DNA of 64,000 nt from Zhengitettix transpicula (GCA_037074705.1 CM073596.1:28432001-28496000); one strand, 5' to 3'. Numbered from the stretch's first letter, positions 1 to 10,781 are shown. Made by a program: numbers and translations. Notes: generated by a model not told the origin, from the letters alone.

Positions 1-218
1 CTCTTGCAAAACAGCTCAGAGATAAAACTACACATCTCAACCGGAGACAGTGGCTTTGACGCTATCCAGTTACAGAAAAGCACATTCTACGACCACGAAG
101 TTACTGCTTATTAAACCCTGTCGCGTTGGGGGGGGGGGGACAATCGTAAGCGAATAAAATATTGTAACAGTTGCATTGTTTAATGAATTTCTCCAAATTT
201 ATGATAACCAATAATTAT
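1..218. other. Non-coding lead-in with G12 homopolymer
   Basis: No coding signal is visible. A run of 12 G lies at 128-139 in otherwise AT-rich sequence. Similar G or C runs recur near 16965, 21848, 23555, 34812 and 61187. They may be length-polymorphic or assembly-sensitive. Confidence 0.6.
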
Positions 219-329
219 TGGCAAAAAAGGGGTATATCGCACAACGTTTCTTGGATCATGGCCCTTTCGTCAGGTGCTTAGAAGAGCCAGGAGAAACACA
301 ACTGCACTCGTCAGTTGACAACACTCAAA
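219..329 (-). mobile_element. Penelope-like element terminal fragment, inverted
   Basis: Read on the minus strand this matches the terminal region seen in the sense copy at about 1835-1945. It has the segment ending TGACAACACTC, the CTGACGAAAGG hammerhead-like core, GAAACGTTGTG, and an AT-rich stretch. It lies directly upstream of, and in opposite orientation to, the Penelope-like RT remnant that starts near 341. Such inverted or partial terminal copies are known for Penelope-like elements. The open frame across the junction (218-694) is therefore partly antisense and is not a real single protein. Confidence 0.65.
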
Positions 330-340
330 TGATGTCACAG

Positions 341-894
341 TATCACAATACTTTCATTCTCACCAATTGGTTCAGAAAACCTACGTACTCTGGACGTGAT
401 CTCAATTATCTTTCTGATCATCCTCCAAACCAAAAGAGGGATATGGTATACAATCTTGACAGACCTATATTACTTCCTAACTCCAAGTTCCATCAACACA
501 AATTAACTATTGTTCGAAACCCTTTAAATTTTATTATTAAACACACAAACAGCAGTTTGAATAATATTCAACATCCCACTGTCACTCGACCCCAAACACC
601 TCAAGCCAAATTTTTTCTCATACTACCTTATTACAAATTTCTACATCACAAATTTGTCCAAATATTCAAAGAATATCAAATATCCATCAATTAGAGATCC
701 ACTATTACCCTTTCATACTTGATTAAAATCCACAATGACCCACTTGAGACCTACAGCAAACATTTTGTTGTTTACAAAATCTCTTGCTCTAATTGTAATT
801 CCTGCTACATAGGACAAACAAAACTTTCCCTCAATACTCGTATCGAAGAACGTTATATCTAATATAAAACTTACTATTGATAAACAATCTGTAG
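341..894 (+). pseudogene. Penelope-like element: RT C-terminus plus GIY-YIG endonuclease (decayed)
   Basis: Penelope-like elements encode a reverse transcriptase followed by a GIY-YIG nuclease that nicks the target. Frame 2 reads FILTNWFRKPTYSGRDLNY, the region after the RT core where members have a YRKPT-type motif, then an HP..QKR stretch. It continues to a linker with LPYYKFLHHKF. After one TAG at 692-694 the same frame continues into VVYKISCSNCNSCYIGQT and SLNTRIEER, which is the GIY-YIG block with its preceding Cys pair. A second stop follows at about 862. The catalytic RT palm is absent. The family assignment rests on the motif order. The copy is dead: it has two stops, lacks the 5' half, and carries a deletion before its 3' end. 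Confidence 0.75.
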
Positions 895-978
895 TATTGT
901 GTGGTATTTGCATTATCACTTTGTTTTTTCTGAATTCATTTCTTATTCATTTTTTTCAATCAGACGTATAATGTTATA
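895..978 (+). mobile_element. Penelope-like element 3' end
   Basis: The text GTGTGGTATTTGCATTATCA, then a TCTGAATT stretch and TTCAATCAGACG, matches the ends of the copies at about 1916-1980, 15575-15640 (reverse) and 58478-58535. It follows the GIY-YIG remnant after an internal deletion that removed the end of the nuclease and the hammerhead-like segment. Confidence 0.6.
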
Positions 979-1034
979 ATATATTGGAGAGTGATATAGA
1001 GTATATAACATACAATATTACTCAAAATATTATG

Positions 1035-1352
1035 AGTTTTAATTGGAATTTACCTTTCGAGTATTTTACCATTTTTTATGTTAGTTTGTAAATTGCAGAC
1101 AGTTGCACGATATAGATTTATTCATTGGTTCTGTAGTGCGGAAATCGGGTTATAGTTGCGCTTCCTAAAACGCAATAATATCTTGTTCAACAATTTGACT
1201 TCTGATTCTGTATTATTTACCAGGGTTTCACCCTGGACATTCAGCTGAATGCAATTATTTTCGGCGTTGGTCATTCTACAGAACTAATGAAGAAATCTAT
1301 ATCATGAAACTGTCTGCAAATACTCGAAAGGTAAATTCCAATTAAAATTAAA
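1035..1352. mobile_element. Fold-back (MITE-like) element
   Basis: A long inverted repeat is visible. The left arm (about 1035-1134) contains TTAATTGGAATTTACCTTTC, GCAGACAGTT and a segment ending GGTTCTGTAG. The right arm (about 1274-1352) is its reverse complement. The left arm carries an extra ~28 bp not present in the right. The loop is about 140 bp and has no coding capacity. It lies between two Penelope-like copies. The superfamily is unknown. Confidence 0.7.
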
Positions 1353-1504
1353 CTGTAATAATTTATTTAGATATTACAATTTTTATATAGGATTTTTTTA
1401 TTTAACTTTCTACAATTAGCCATTTTTGAAATAAAATTATAGGAACATCTACAATAGGATAATTTGAATTGCAAATTAAATGTTTGATAACGTAGAATTA
1501 ATAA

Positions 1505-1985
1505 ATTGAAAAAATATCCATCATTTACAGATAAACTAATACTCTTTCATACTTGATAAAATAAATCACAAGGAGTCACTTGACACCTACAGCAAACATT
1601 GTGTTGTTTACAAAATCTCTTGCTATAATTGTAATTCCTGCTACATAGGTAAAAAAAAACGTTCACTCAATACTCGTATCGAAGAACATATATCTAATGT
1701 CAAACTTCCTATTGATAAACAATCTGTAGTATCCAAACATATCATCAATTCTAAACATATATTTGATTAGCTAAGATTTTAGACATTGACACCAGGTACA
1801 ATTCCAGACTCATTTCAGGGATTGTCAGAGTGTGTTGTCAACTAGCCAGTGCAGTTGTGTTTCTCTAGGCTCTTCTTAGCACCTGACAAAAGGGACAAGG
1901 ATCCCAGAAACGTTTTGTGGTATTTATATTACTCCTTTTTTGTCTGAATTGACTATCTTTTTTATTTATTATTTTCAATTTTTCA
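1505..1985 (+). pseudogene. Penelope-like element copy 2: GIY-YIG domain and 3' terminus
   Basis: This is a second sense copy, truncated at the 5' side relative to the copy at 341. It reads VVYKISCYNCNSCYIG, then SLNTRIEEHI and SVVSKHIINSKHIFD, giving the GIY-YIG core and its following helix region, before a stop where the copy at 16241-16477 reads DWQNSK. The GQT after the YIG motif is lost in an A-rich stretch. The 3' terminus holds a hammerhead-like core at 1883-1911 and a TTTTTTGTCTGAATTGACTA block. It is non-functional. Confidence 0.72.
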
Positions 1986-1990
1986 TTTTA

Positions 1991-3030
1991 ATTATTGGCA
2001 GAATTGTATAAATTGAATTTGTTGTAATGTATTTGATTAATTGTTGTCTATGGTAAATTGGGATAAACTCCAGGCGTTTTAAAAATTAAATAATGGACGA
2101 CTGGCCCAGCCATTGTGGTATACATTTTTATATTTTCACATTGCCTTAGCATCGAAATTTCATAGAATACGGTCTTCTTCTTTTTTATCAGTCACACCGG
2201 CCCACATTTGCTTAATCGCGGCATCCAATTCTCAGCAAAGGGCCTTCAGTATGCTCTTTGTCAAGTATCTTTACTGAGTGATATCCTCGAAAACGTGGTT
2301 AATTTCCTCGTCTGGGTTTTTAAACAAACTAGAATGTTGTAAAATAAGCTGCATAAATTTTTCTGCCTTATTGTTCCTTTCCTTAGAAAGATAACTCGAA
2401 ACTTAATAAAATATATAGTGAGATGAGTTAATAATAAATATGATTTTTGATAGCTGCAGAGTAACTCTTAGGACTTCGTTGACATTCAAAATTGTTTACA
2501 TTTCACATTTAGCTACTTATCTGTTATATGAGAATAGCGAGGAGCAGTAAACTGTTGAAGATATTTCCAAGCTATCTTAAGATGTGGTTCCTCTTTGAGG
2601 ACGGGGTAATTTGCCGCTTGGTGAATTTTTGTGGAGCTGCATGTGTGTGTTTGCTGTCGGCAAGGTGTGATGTATCTGCCATGTAGTCTTTGGCGCGACG
2701 CCAGCCGCCGAAAATATGACTTTGAGCGTCTTGGCTCGCCACATTCTCACCATTCCTGCCCCTCTTTTCTTAGTCGTATCACTGAGCACATAGGCACACT
2801 CAAGTTACACTCACTCTGCTTCAAGAGGTTGTTCTCAAAGAGCTGGGAGGTAATCGATAGAGAAACACAACCTCGACATCAGACAAGATTTCAGTGAACA
2901 GTGAGAATCGAACAATCTGCTTGGAAAATGCGTTTGGGTTAATTCCATTGACACGTCAATTTTACAAAGAAGTAATCTAGAATTTTAGTCTCAATAAATA
3001 GGTTTTTAGATTAATTCGAAACAATTATTC
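1991..3030. other. Non-coding stretch with GC-richer island at 2575-2900
   Basis: No recognisable gene. The 2575-2900 part is GC-richer and open on both strands (70 and 88 codons), with no similarity I recognise. Overlapping frames on both strands at this length reflect base composition. It could be a conserved non-coding element or a decayed repeat. Confidence 0.4.
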
Positions 3031-3033
3031 ACT

Positions 3034-3790
3034 AGCTTTCTCGTTGCCCGTGTATTTATTTAGATAAACCTGAAAAATATTTAATTCTATATCAATCTTA
3101 AGACACGAAAAGATTTAACCTAAATCTAACTGTTCCTAGTTCCGTACAAACTGTCCACCGATAGTGCATTAATTTAAAGGCTATAATATACATTGAATTT
3201 TATTGCATCAAAACCAACGAACATATATTATTAGTTAAATATACTCCTTCAGTATTGCAGGATATAATTGCCCCTCAGTTTCAACCAGTAAGAAAGATTA
3301 AATTGATGAAATTGTTAGCTAGATTCACAATGCAAACAAATGGTCGCCATATTGGAGTCATTGATATGGCACATTTTCCGCAAGGATCGTAAAGTATTTC
3401 GAATAGTTTTTTTATTATCGTTCGAAGGAGGATAAAATTATAATTTTTATTTAATAAAAATATTTCTGCTTCATTTCATTACGGAAATAGGAACTATTTA
3501 CTCCGTTCGTCGTATAGTAACGTTTCTCTGTCATGTGACGTCACGGTCTCTTGGCGCGCAGGCACAAAATGATAATGTTTTTTAATTATAATTCTTTCCA
3601 CATTTATGCTAGAGATTACTCACCCCCACCGTTTCTCGTGATTTGAAGAATATGTGTACCAATTTTAGTTGCCATCTGCCTAGACTTTTAAATTTATATA
3701 AAGATTAACGTAAATAAATAAATAAATACATACATACAAATATACATCCTTTTTTATTATGTAGACAAGCTTTCGGTACCCATTTATATT
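3034..3790 (+). repeat. Dispersed repeat family B, copy 1
   Basis: Begins CACTAGCTTTCTCGTTGCCC and ends near CATCCTTTTTTATTATGTAG. Shared blocks with copies at 7137-7830, 17578-18150 and (reverse) 43640-44000 include TTAACCTAAATCTAACTGTT, a GAATTTTATTGCATCA block, GTTAGCTAGATTCACAAT, GTCACGGTCT-type sequence and ACATACAAATATACATCC. No open frame is conserved between copies, so it looks non-autonomous. The ACTAGC-plus-GCCCG head and TTATTATATAG end resemble a widespread insect repeat layout, but I cannot place the superfamily. Confidence 0.75.
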
Positions 3791-4363
3791 TTAAATAAAA
3801 CTCTAAGGACAAGGTTTTGTGTTTTTACAATTTCAAACGGTACCACTGAAACAAATTAAGATTTTTTGTTCTAAATTTTTTACTACAGTCGAATATTTTG
3901 TAATGTCTAAACTACAGTTGAAAGAGTGTAATCGAAACTTATTTAAATATCCTTTCATTTTTTGTCAGAATGGATAATATCAAGTATGAATGACTAGGGA
4001 AAATCATGTCTGTACAGAATTATGAAGGCATAGTCTCATCTTTGGAGTGGTTTATTTCATGATTATTATCATTAGAGTTTTACGAAAAAATAAGAACAAT
4101 ATATTTGTTTCTTTAAAAAACAATTATGAATTCATGGATAGTTGGTGACTGGTGAGAGGAGAACTGCTTTGAACGGTTTTGCCCGCGTAAAAGCGACGTA
4201 CAAATTCTGTGAGGACGAATCTCGTACTTCCTATTGGTATTAATTAAGGCCCATATAGGACGAAACGTTGTGAATTATTAGTTTGTTGTTAATAAATTAA
4301 TCTGAAAAATGTGTTATGTATATCTCGTGAACGACAGAGCACCAATCGTAAACTTCCGCGTCA
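3791..4363. other. AT-rich non-coding DNA with hammerhead-like relic
   Basis: No gene seen. Around 4237-4275 the text AAGGCCCATATAGGACGAAA followed by CGTTG resembles the stem II/GAAAC half of a hammerhead ribozyme. The expected CTGATGA is degraded to TTAATTA. The preceding ~100 bp (GGTGACTGGTGAG...) resembles 5700-5760. Confidence 0.35.
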
Positions 4364-4712
4364 ACCTTGGGCATACGGTAAGAGCATTGGAACAGTCGGC
4401 CAGCTGCCTCCTAAACTGGTCAAGGCCCGGAGAAAGAAATGTTGACACCTCACCGCAAACCCCCTCTCTCGGTCATCGGAAGGGTGTCCGACAAGACCTA
4501 CATACCCGAACTACCTGATGCAGGTTTTATAGAGTTTTTCCTGCATCACTTTTAGGAAAATGCCGGGTAGGATCCTTGAACTATAGCCCGGGGGCAATGG
4601 TTAACCCTTGGCTACCTTCCTCTACCCTTCCGCATCCCCCTCTCCAAAGTTATTAAAGGGAAGTTGCAACTACGTGTATTACCTTTATGCAGCCTTTTGC
4701 TCTAAAAAAATA
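4364..4712 (+). mobile_element. Family A retroposon, 5'-truncated copy
   Basis: Starts at CCTTGGGCATACGGTAAGAG and runs through the family core: CGGCCAGCTGCCTCCTAAAC, GATGCAGGTTTT, GCCGGGTAGGATCC and GTTAACCCTTGGCTACCTTC. It ends in the type 1 tail followed by A7. The missing 5' part and the A-tail fit target-primed reverse transcription. It has no protein; the frame 4309-4518 across it is a shadow. Confidence 0.8.
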
Positions 4713-5690
4713 TAATGATTAATTCCTTCACTGAGTTTGAACTCTTAATTGTAACCATCATTGTCTCCTCATATTTTCACCAATAAAATGTAATAAGCAT
4801 AGTGTAAACCATCAAATACTAATGAACTAATTATATGTGTGTATTTAATAATCCTTGTTTATGAATACCCGAAATTTTCCATTTTACAACACAGAACATA
4901 ATTTATTTTTCAATGAATACATTAAGCTTATCTTCTACCGCTTGTAATTCGTATTTCTACAATTTTTTAACTGATTGTCTTAAGTGATGCGTCCATTATC
5001 TATAATATCGGATCGTTTACTCCTAAATCTTGACAAACTGCGTTGCACCAAAAAATATCTATCTTCTTCCAAATCAGTAAAAGCTGTATTTTGAGAGACA
5101 GCCGTCCAATTTTTTCGTGCGTGTATGTGTATTCTAAGAGCAGTAATGAACAGGAACTTAATGTCTTAAAATAATGAAACTAACTTTCTAAAGTTCTAAA
5201 GTTGAAAGAAGAAAATGCAATGACTTCAGAATTACTGAAATAAATAGCTTCCTGTATTTGGTCATATTTGTCCTGTTTGGTTTTGATGTAATAACGGTTT
5301 GAAATTTTTAAAACCCTATACTCTCCGGTGTATTATTTTTCAAATCGTATTAATACTCATAAGGGCGTTTATTCAGTTCTTCTTTCCATTGAATTAATTT
5401 TCACCCAATAATATAAAGTCGAGAAACTGGATGCATAATATGCAAACTCGTTATTGAAAACTAAGTATTGGATATTGAATGTTCTCATTCGCAAACTGGT
5501 TTCCCGTTTCACGTATTTTTAATAACACATTCATCTCTGAGAAACGTTATTGTTGTGGTGCAGATGCAGGAAGTTTTATTGCGCTCGTTGCTTTTACTCA
5601 TATTAAGTGAGGATAGTTATGCGAATGACTTGGTAATTCAACCAGAATGAAACTGTCGTATAAACTGCGAGACGTTGTCGTCGTTAAATT
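4713..5690. other. AT-rich intergenic or intronic DNA
   Basis: Nothing recognisable. One 60-codon open frame (5468-5650) shows no family motif and is within chance expectation. Confidence 0.5.
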
Positions 5691-6277
5691 CTTGTAAATG
5701 TTGGTGACCTGTGAAACGCCGCACAATGGTTTTACGAGCGTAGTTTCACTAGCTCACAATACACGGAAGGTTCACAGTGCTTGTCAATTACATTTCCTCT
5801 CAACTCCACGAATTCGCATAAAGTGAGTAACACAGAAAGTCATTAAGTTGTGTGGCGAAAACCGTTGAAAGTATATATTGTTGTGACATGAAACGCGGTA
5901 ATTATTTTATTTTTGTCCTGATGCTCCGTTATTACAATATATTTGGTTAGCGTAGGTGGGGGTGGACCGTTGCCTCGATTGAAAAGGGAAAGTATACAGA
6001 GAAAAACAATTGAATCGAGGAGAAAGATGATATATTGGAGAAAGGAGCGTAATAAACGGACATTTCGAACAATAAAATTCTGTCTTCAGGGAATACGGAT
6101 TATCAGTTCAGAGCACAGGCAAGTGAGTCATTCCAAGCAGTCGACAGCCTTTTTCCTGCACTGAACCGACTATATCCGTGTCTCGTACGAACACGCATGA
6201 GAAGAAGAAGAAGGTGTGGAGAGGCTGGATATTGGGTAATGCACTTCAGGACATTCACTGTCTTTTACAATTTTTTC
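5691..6277. other. Non-coding; GC-richer segment 5940-6200
   Basis: The 73-codon frame at 5943-6164 is Arg/Lys-rich with no recognised domain. About 5700-5760 (GGTGACCTGTGAAACGCC...) resembles 4142-4205 and may be two relics of one repeat. No coding call is made. Confidence 0.35.
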
Positions 6278-6552
6278 GAGATTTCAGGATTTTTCAGGGA
6301 AATCATTTTCAATTAAATCGTTAGGACATAAATAACAAGGTAGTGTGAAATTGAGATGTGTTCCAGGGTAGAAATTTAAGAAACGAGGAACGGACCAAAT
6401 AGGAACAAATATTGTTTTGAATGTAGGCATCTAATAACGTCTGATGAAAAAAAAACAATTTCGAGAATGTCTTACAGTTCAGGTGTTAGGAAAAAATACA
6501 TGAAAAACGTACACGCCTTACCAGAAATATTGAGTGCCCTTCTGAATTTTTT
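6278..6552 (+). repeat. Repeat D, copy 1
   Basis: Shares ordered blocks with 36734-36940: AATTAAATCGTTAGGA, GAGGAACGGAC, AATGTAGGC, TTCGAGAATGT and ACGTACACGCCTTA followed by CAGAAATATTGAGTG. Both copies run straight into the tail of a minus-strand family A element. This points to duplication of a composite locus rather than two independent insertions. Confidence 0.7.
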
Positions 6553-6793
6553 TTTAAAGTAACAAGCTAATGATAATCCATAGAATGGGAGAGGGATTGA
6601 AAGGGGGGATGCGGAAAGGTAGAGCAAGGTAGCCAAGGGTTAACTAGGACCCCCGGGCTATAGTCTAAGGATCCTACCCGGAAATTAGCCTAAAAGTGAT
6701 GCAGGGAAAACCCTAGAAAAACCTGCATCAGGTAGGTCGGGCATTGGGTACTTGTCCCACGCCCTTCCGATGGTGGGAGAAGTGTTTGTTCCG
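6553..6793 (-). mobile_element. Family A retroposon, 5'-truncated, minus strand
   Basis: Starts with the T-run (reverse of the A-tail) and AGTAACAAGC, and carries GGGGGGATGCGG and GCCAAGGGTTAAC-type blocks. It continues to CTTGTCCCACGCCCTTCCGA and GGGAGAAGTGTTTG. Orientation flips at about 6793, where a plus-strand copy begins. Confidence 0.8.
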
Positions 6794-6968
6794 GTCAGTT
6801 TTGAGAGATGTAAGTTCCGGGATCGCGGATATTGGGCATACGGTAAGAGTTAGCCGCTTTTACTATTGGAATAGTCGGCCAGCTGCCTCCGAAACTGGTC
6901 AAGGCACGGAGAAGGGAATCGGTGCATTTCCGATGCTATGAGAGGGAAGTGGCCACCTTGTGGATTAC
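6794..6968 (+). mobile_element. Family A retroposon, internally deleted subfamily
   Basis: Plus-strand copy beginning GGTCAGTTTTGAGAGATG. The sequence jumps from GAGAAGGGAATCGGTGC directly to GCTATGAGAGGGAAGTGG, omitting about 230 bp of the family core. The copy at 49970-50285 shows an equivalent jump, so this looks like a shared short subfamily. Its tail (GTGGATTACATTATATATA) is of type 2. Confidence 0.7.
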
Positions 6969-7136
6969 ATTATATATAAACTGTCTACATCTTCTTTACG
7001 TAGGCAAATCATGAATACATTCTTTATCAATTATTACATTATGAAGGCAACATATAAATTTCATTATGATACGGGCACAGTCCGGATTTAATTCAATTTG
7101 TTTTAATAACAATCACCATTTGTTACTCAGAAGAAG
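6969..7136. other. AT-rich spacer
   Basis: Short unique-looking spacer between family A and family B copies, with no feature. Confidence 0.5.
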
Positions 7137-7830
7137 TGATTTAACCTAAATCTAATTGTTCCTAGTTCCGCAAATACTTTCCACTAATAGTTCATTAACT
7201 TAAAGACTATAATATACATTGAATTTTATTGCATCAATCCCAACAAACATACTTAAGAATTTATTTATGAATTATTTACTTAATTGTACTCCTTCAGTGC
7301 TGCAGGATATAATTGCCCTTTCAGCCATTACGAAAGATTAAATTAATGAAATTGTTAGCTAGATTCACAATGTAAACAAATAAACGCCATATTGGAGTCG
7401 TTAATTTTGCACGAAAATTAACTTACATTTTACGCAAGGATCGTAAAGTATTTCGTATTGGTTTTTTTATTTTTCGAAGGAGTACTACTGGATAAAATTA
7501 TACTTTATATTTAATTAAAATATTTCTGCTTCATTTCATTACGTAAATAGGAATTATTTACACTGATCGTCACATAGTAACGTTTCTCTGTCCCGTAACG
7601 TGACGTTACGTCACGTAACACAAAATGATCACGTTTTTTGATTATTATTCTTTCCACTTTTATGCTACTGGTTTCTCACCCCCACAGTTCCGTTTCTCGT
7701 GTTTTCACAAATATGTGTACCAATTTTTTTTGCAATCTGTCCAGGTTTTTATATTTGTATAAAGATTAACGTAAATACATACATACAAATATACATCCTT
7801 TTTTATTATATAGATTACAGGCAATAGTTA
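7137..7830 (+). repeat. Dispersed repeat family B, copy 2
   Basis: Matches copy 1 from TTTAACCTAAATCTAATTGT to ACATACATACAAATATACAT, with the CATCCTTTTTTATTATATAG end. The ACTAGC head of copies 1 and 3 is missing. It differs from copy 1 by scattered substitutions and small gaps. Confidence 0.75.
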
Positions 7831-7899
7831 TACATTTCAAAGTCTGTTACCCATTTTTCTGGTGTAATTAGACAGAACATGAAGGTTTTTTTCTTTCTG

Positions 7900-8260
7900 A
7901 TGATCTGTGCTATTTTTCGCATCTAGTTTTAATAGCTTAACTAACCTGTTTGGTTACGATTACAGAGTTGCCTCAGTGTCGGGAAGGTGCAAGGTTATTG
8001 TGTTGATAGTCACGGTGCGGGTGGATTCCCTGAGGTCAATATTGTGGTCTCCATTGCGGATCGCTTTACAGCATGTTTCCCGAGGGATCATCGACCGCGT
8101 CACCGTACATCGTCGAAATTGCGCTCCCGTGTGGTTGGGCGTGTCTTGGAGTGTGTGGACCTTCAAACCAAATACGCTGTGTCCCTTTACTACATTCAAG
8201 TCACTATCGACAATAAGATTGCAACTTTAAACATCGGAGCTAACTAACTGCAGATACGAA
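7900..8260. other. GC-richer island, non-repetitive
   Basis: Much GC-richer than its surroundings and open in three overlapping frames (107 and 86 codons plus, 79 minus), none with a domain I know. This is compatible with a conserved non-coding element or an unrecognised exon. I see no decisive splice context. Confidence 0.35.
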
Positions 8261-8847
8261 CATTTGCTTTTAATCGTCTTTCTCTTTGTTTCCCTACCGA
8301 CAATGCAAAGTTAGGTGAATAAGTCCATGGTAAGAATCAGTCCTGTCGTGTAATTATTACGTTAGTGATTATTATATGAATTTATTCTTCTACGAGGAAG
8401 TTTGTGAGAATTCAAAAATAAATGTGACACTCTTGATTAATCTTTCTCCGAAATGTAGACTACCGGCTATTCTCCTGCGTTTACACTTCTGTATTTTTGC
8501 TAATAACTGTACCCATTTCCGTTCAGTTAACTATTACTGCCAATAAGTAGACGCCGTCAACTAGTTTCTTCGAGAAAGTTAGTTTAATTATTTTTAAGAC
8601 ATTATGTTCCTTTTCATTGCTCTTAAAATACATATATAAATATATACAAACGCATATAAAATATATAAAAATTGTGGAAACGAAACAATAATGCACCGAT
8701 ACGAGAAAAACACAATTATATTAATGTAAGTTTTTAAATGGAGACGAAACGTTTCTGATTATGTTTCAGTTTCCATCGTTCCTTCAATCGTGATTTATAT
8801 TTTAATTAATCTATTGGCCACTATGTTAATCCTTTCATGAAAAATGC

Positions 8848-8850
<3 letters not shown>
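8261..8850. other. AT-rich DNA without recognised features
   Basis: No gene, RNA or repeat family is recognised. A GAGACGAAACGTTTC stretch near 8740 resembles the 3' half of hammerhead-like sequences elsewhere, but lacks the 5' half. Confidence 0.45.
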
Positions 8851-8885
<35 letters not shown>

Positions 8886-8923
8886 CTATCTATCTATCTA
8901 TCTATCTATATATATATATATAT
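8851..8923. repeat. Compound microsatellite (TC)n-(TCTA)n-(TA)n
   Basis: A dinucleotide TC run changes to TCTA tetranucleotides and then to TA. It is expected to be highly variable in length. Confidence 0.95.
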
Positions 8924-8964
8924 TAAAAAATAACAGTCTAATATGCATTAAAAATGATGGGGTA

Positions 8965-9482
8965 CTAGCCTATGGCAGAGTACTGGAGGGAAAATGGTAG
9001 AAGTGTAGAAGAGGAAGGAAAGAAGGAATTTTTCATAAGGGTGTCGACAATTTCAAACAAATACCCTACGCTGACAATCTGTCACGGAGACTGCAGGTGG
9101 TTGTTGCTAGGTTAACAAATGTCCATTCTAACCTCACGCACTCCTGTGTAGATCAACATAACATACATGTGACGTATGCAAGGCTGCCCTGATGATCCAG
9201 GTCATGTCCTCTACGACTGGCCAAAGCACGACAGAACTAGAAGAGCCACAATTCAGAAATACACGCGAAGGGAGATGTGTACCTCAGCAGCGGCAACAAA
9301 AAGCCTGCTAAAGTTTAATAAGGAAAGGCCATGCAAGATCTAATCTAAATAGACAATGAATGTGAGACTACGAATAAAAATGTAGTTAATATGAATTAAT
9401 TGTAATAATTTCATGTAGTAGGTATGGCATGTCGCCAATGACTTTTATGTTGCCGCGACTATAAACAATAAATTTAAAAAAC
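8965..9482 (+). pseudogene. Non-LTR retrotransposon 3' end (RNase H-type LINE): Zn-knuckle and 3'UTR
   Basis: The frames give CRSTxHTCDVCKAAL, then after a frameshift HVLYDWPKHDRTRRATIQKY, ending in PCKI-stop. This is the C-terminal CCHC-type knuckle that follows RNase H in I/R1-type LINE ORF2, with the last Cys changed to Trp. The following 3'UTR (TCTAATCTAAATAGACAATG, then CGCGACTATAAAC) is the same as in the minus-strand copy at 60675-61380, so both belong to one family. Frameshifts and stops make it inactive. Confidence 0.7.
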
Positions 9483-10780
9483 TTATTATCTAAATGTTTT
9501 GAATTAAATAATTTTATATTTGGAAAAATTTAAACTTGATTCCGGAAGAGAATTTACTTTATAAGGAGAAAAAATTACACAAATATGTGTTAAAGGTGCA
9601 TTTATAATTAACAATATCATAGCTGCTTGTGTTGCAGTTTGCCAAACTTTGTTCGGATAATGCAAATTTGGAAGCCCTTGTCAATCCTGTTAAGTAAAAT
9701 AAGGTGCCGCGGGGTTGCGTTTACATTTGACCACACCTCCGCGATAGCTGGCCAGAATATAAAGCACGCCGTTACCCTGTTACATATTCCAGCAGGCTCG
9801 CACATTTTACAACCCTGTGACCCACATGCCGTCCATTTATCTTACCCTCGCAGAAAACACACTCTCTGTGAGAGGAGGGGAGTTATTCAATCAGCAACTG
9901 CTGCCTCTGCTCTCATAAACACGCAAGCACAAAAGAAGCCCTCTGGTTTTTTGTCTGAAGGGTGAGATAGCGGCCGCTAGGGCCAGTTATTGAAACAACG
10001 GTGACTGCTGTGATCAAAGCTCACTTTATTTCCATTAACCATATAAACGTCCCTCTGAAAAATATAACAACTTCCATACGCTGGGGGATTAAAGTAACTG
10101 GGACAAAAACGAAAATGCGTTCTCTGGCAGTATAAAATAGGAATTGTGTAATGATCAAACAAACAGAGAAAACGGAACAATTACTCTAATCTTTAATTTC
10201 ATTATACCATGTTAATTTATCATTGGACACATTTTTAATGGTTTATTTTCTATTATAACGCTTTAATATTGTATAATTAAAATTGGTTTCTCCGTTTATT
10301 TGCCAAGTGAATGGAAAATAACAGATATAAATTAAAAGCACAACTATTTCACCGACATTTCAAAACTTTTCAGGTCGACTAAATCAGTAAGACTGAAAAG
10401 TTGAAATATTATTAAAGAAGTGAGGAAGATAAAAACTATCAATGAGTCTGTATCATTTTGAATATTGATGAAGTTGTTGTTTAATTTTACATGTATAATT
10501 TCAGAAAATTATCCTATAATAATGTGTTCAATATCAATAATTTTTCGTAACAATCCCTATCAAATCTGTGTTCATTAGTAAGAATACCTTTGTAATTAGT
10601 GAGAACCGACTCCTCAGAAAGTCTGGTGTTGGCTCCATGTTGTTTTAATAACGCGACTAAAATAACAGCTCGTTTTGTTTGACCTTTATAAATGGCGTCA
10701 CAATTGACAAATAAAAATAATATAATAATACCGGGTTGATTTAAACTTATTCAAGGCAACAATTATTTAGACCTTTGAGT
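9483..10780. other. Non-coding; GC-richer island 9690-9970
   Basis: The island is open on the plus strand (112 codons, 9627-9965) and partly on the minus strand, without a recognisable domain. It is the only GC-rich part of this stretch; the rest is AT-rich with nothing identified. Regulatory function would be inference only. Confidence 0.35.
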
Positions 10781-10781
10781 G

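Noticed and set aside
218..694. 158-codon open frame as a single protein
   Set aside because: Its first ~40 codons are the antisense strand of a Penelope terminal segment; only the part from about 341 is sense RT sequence.
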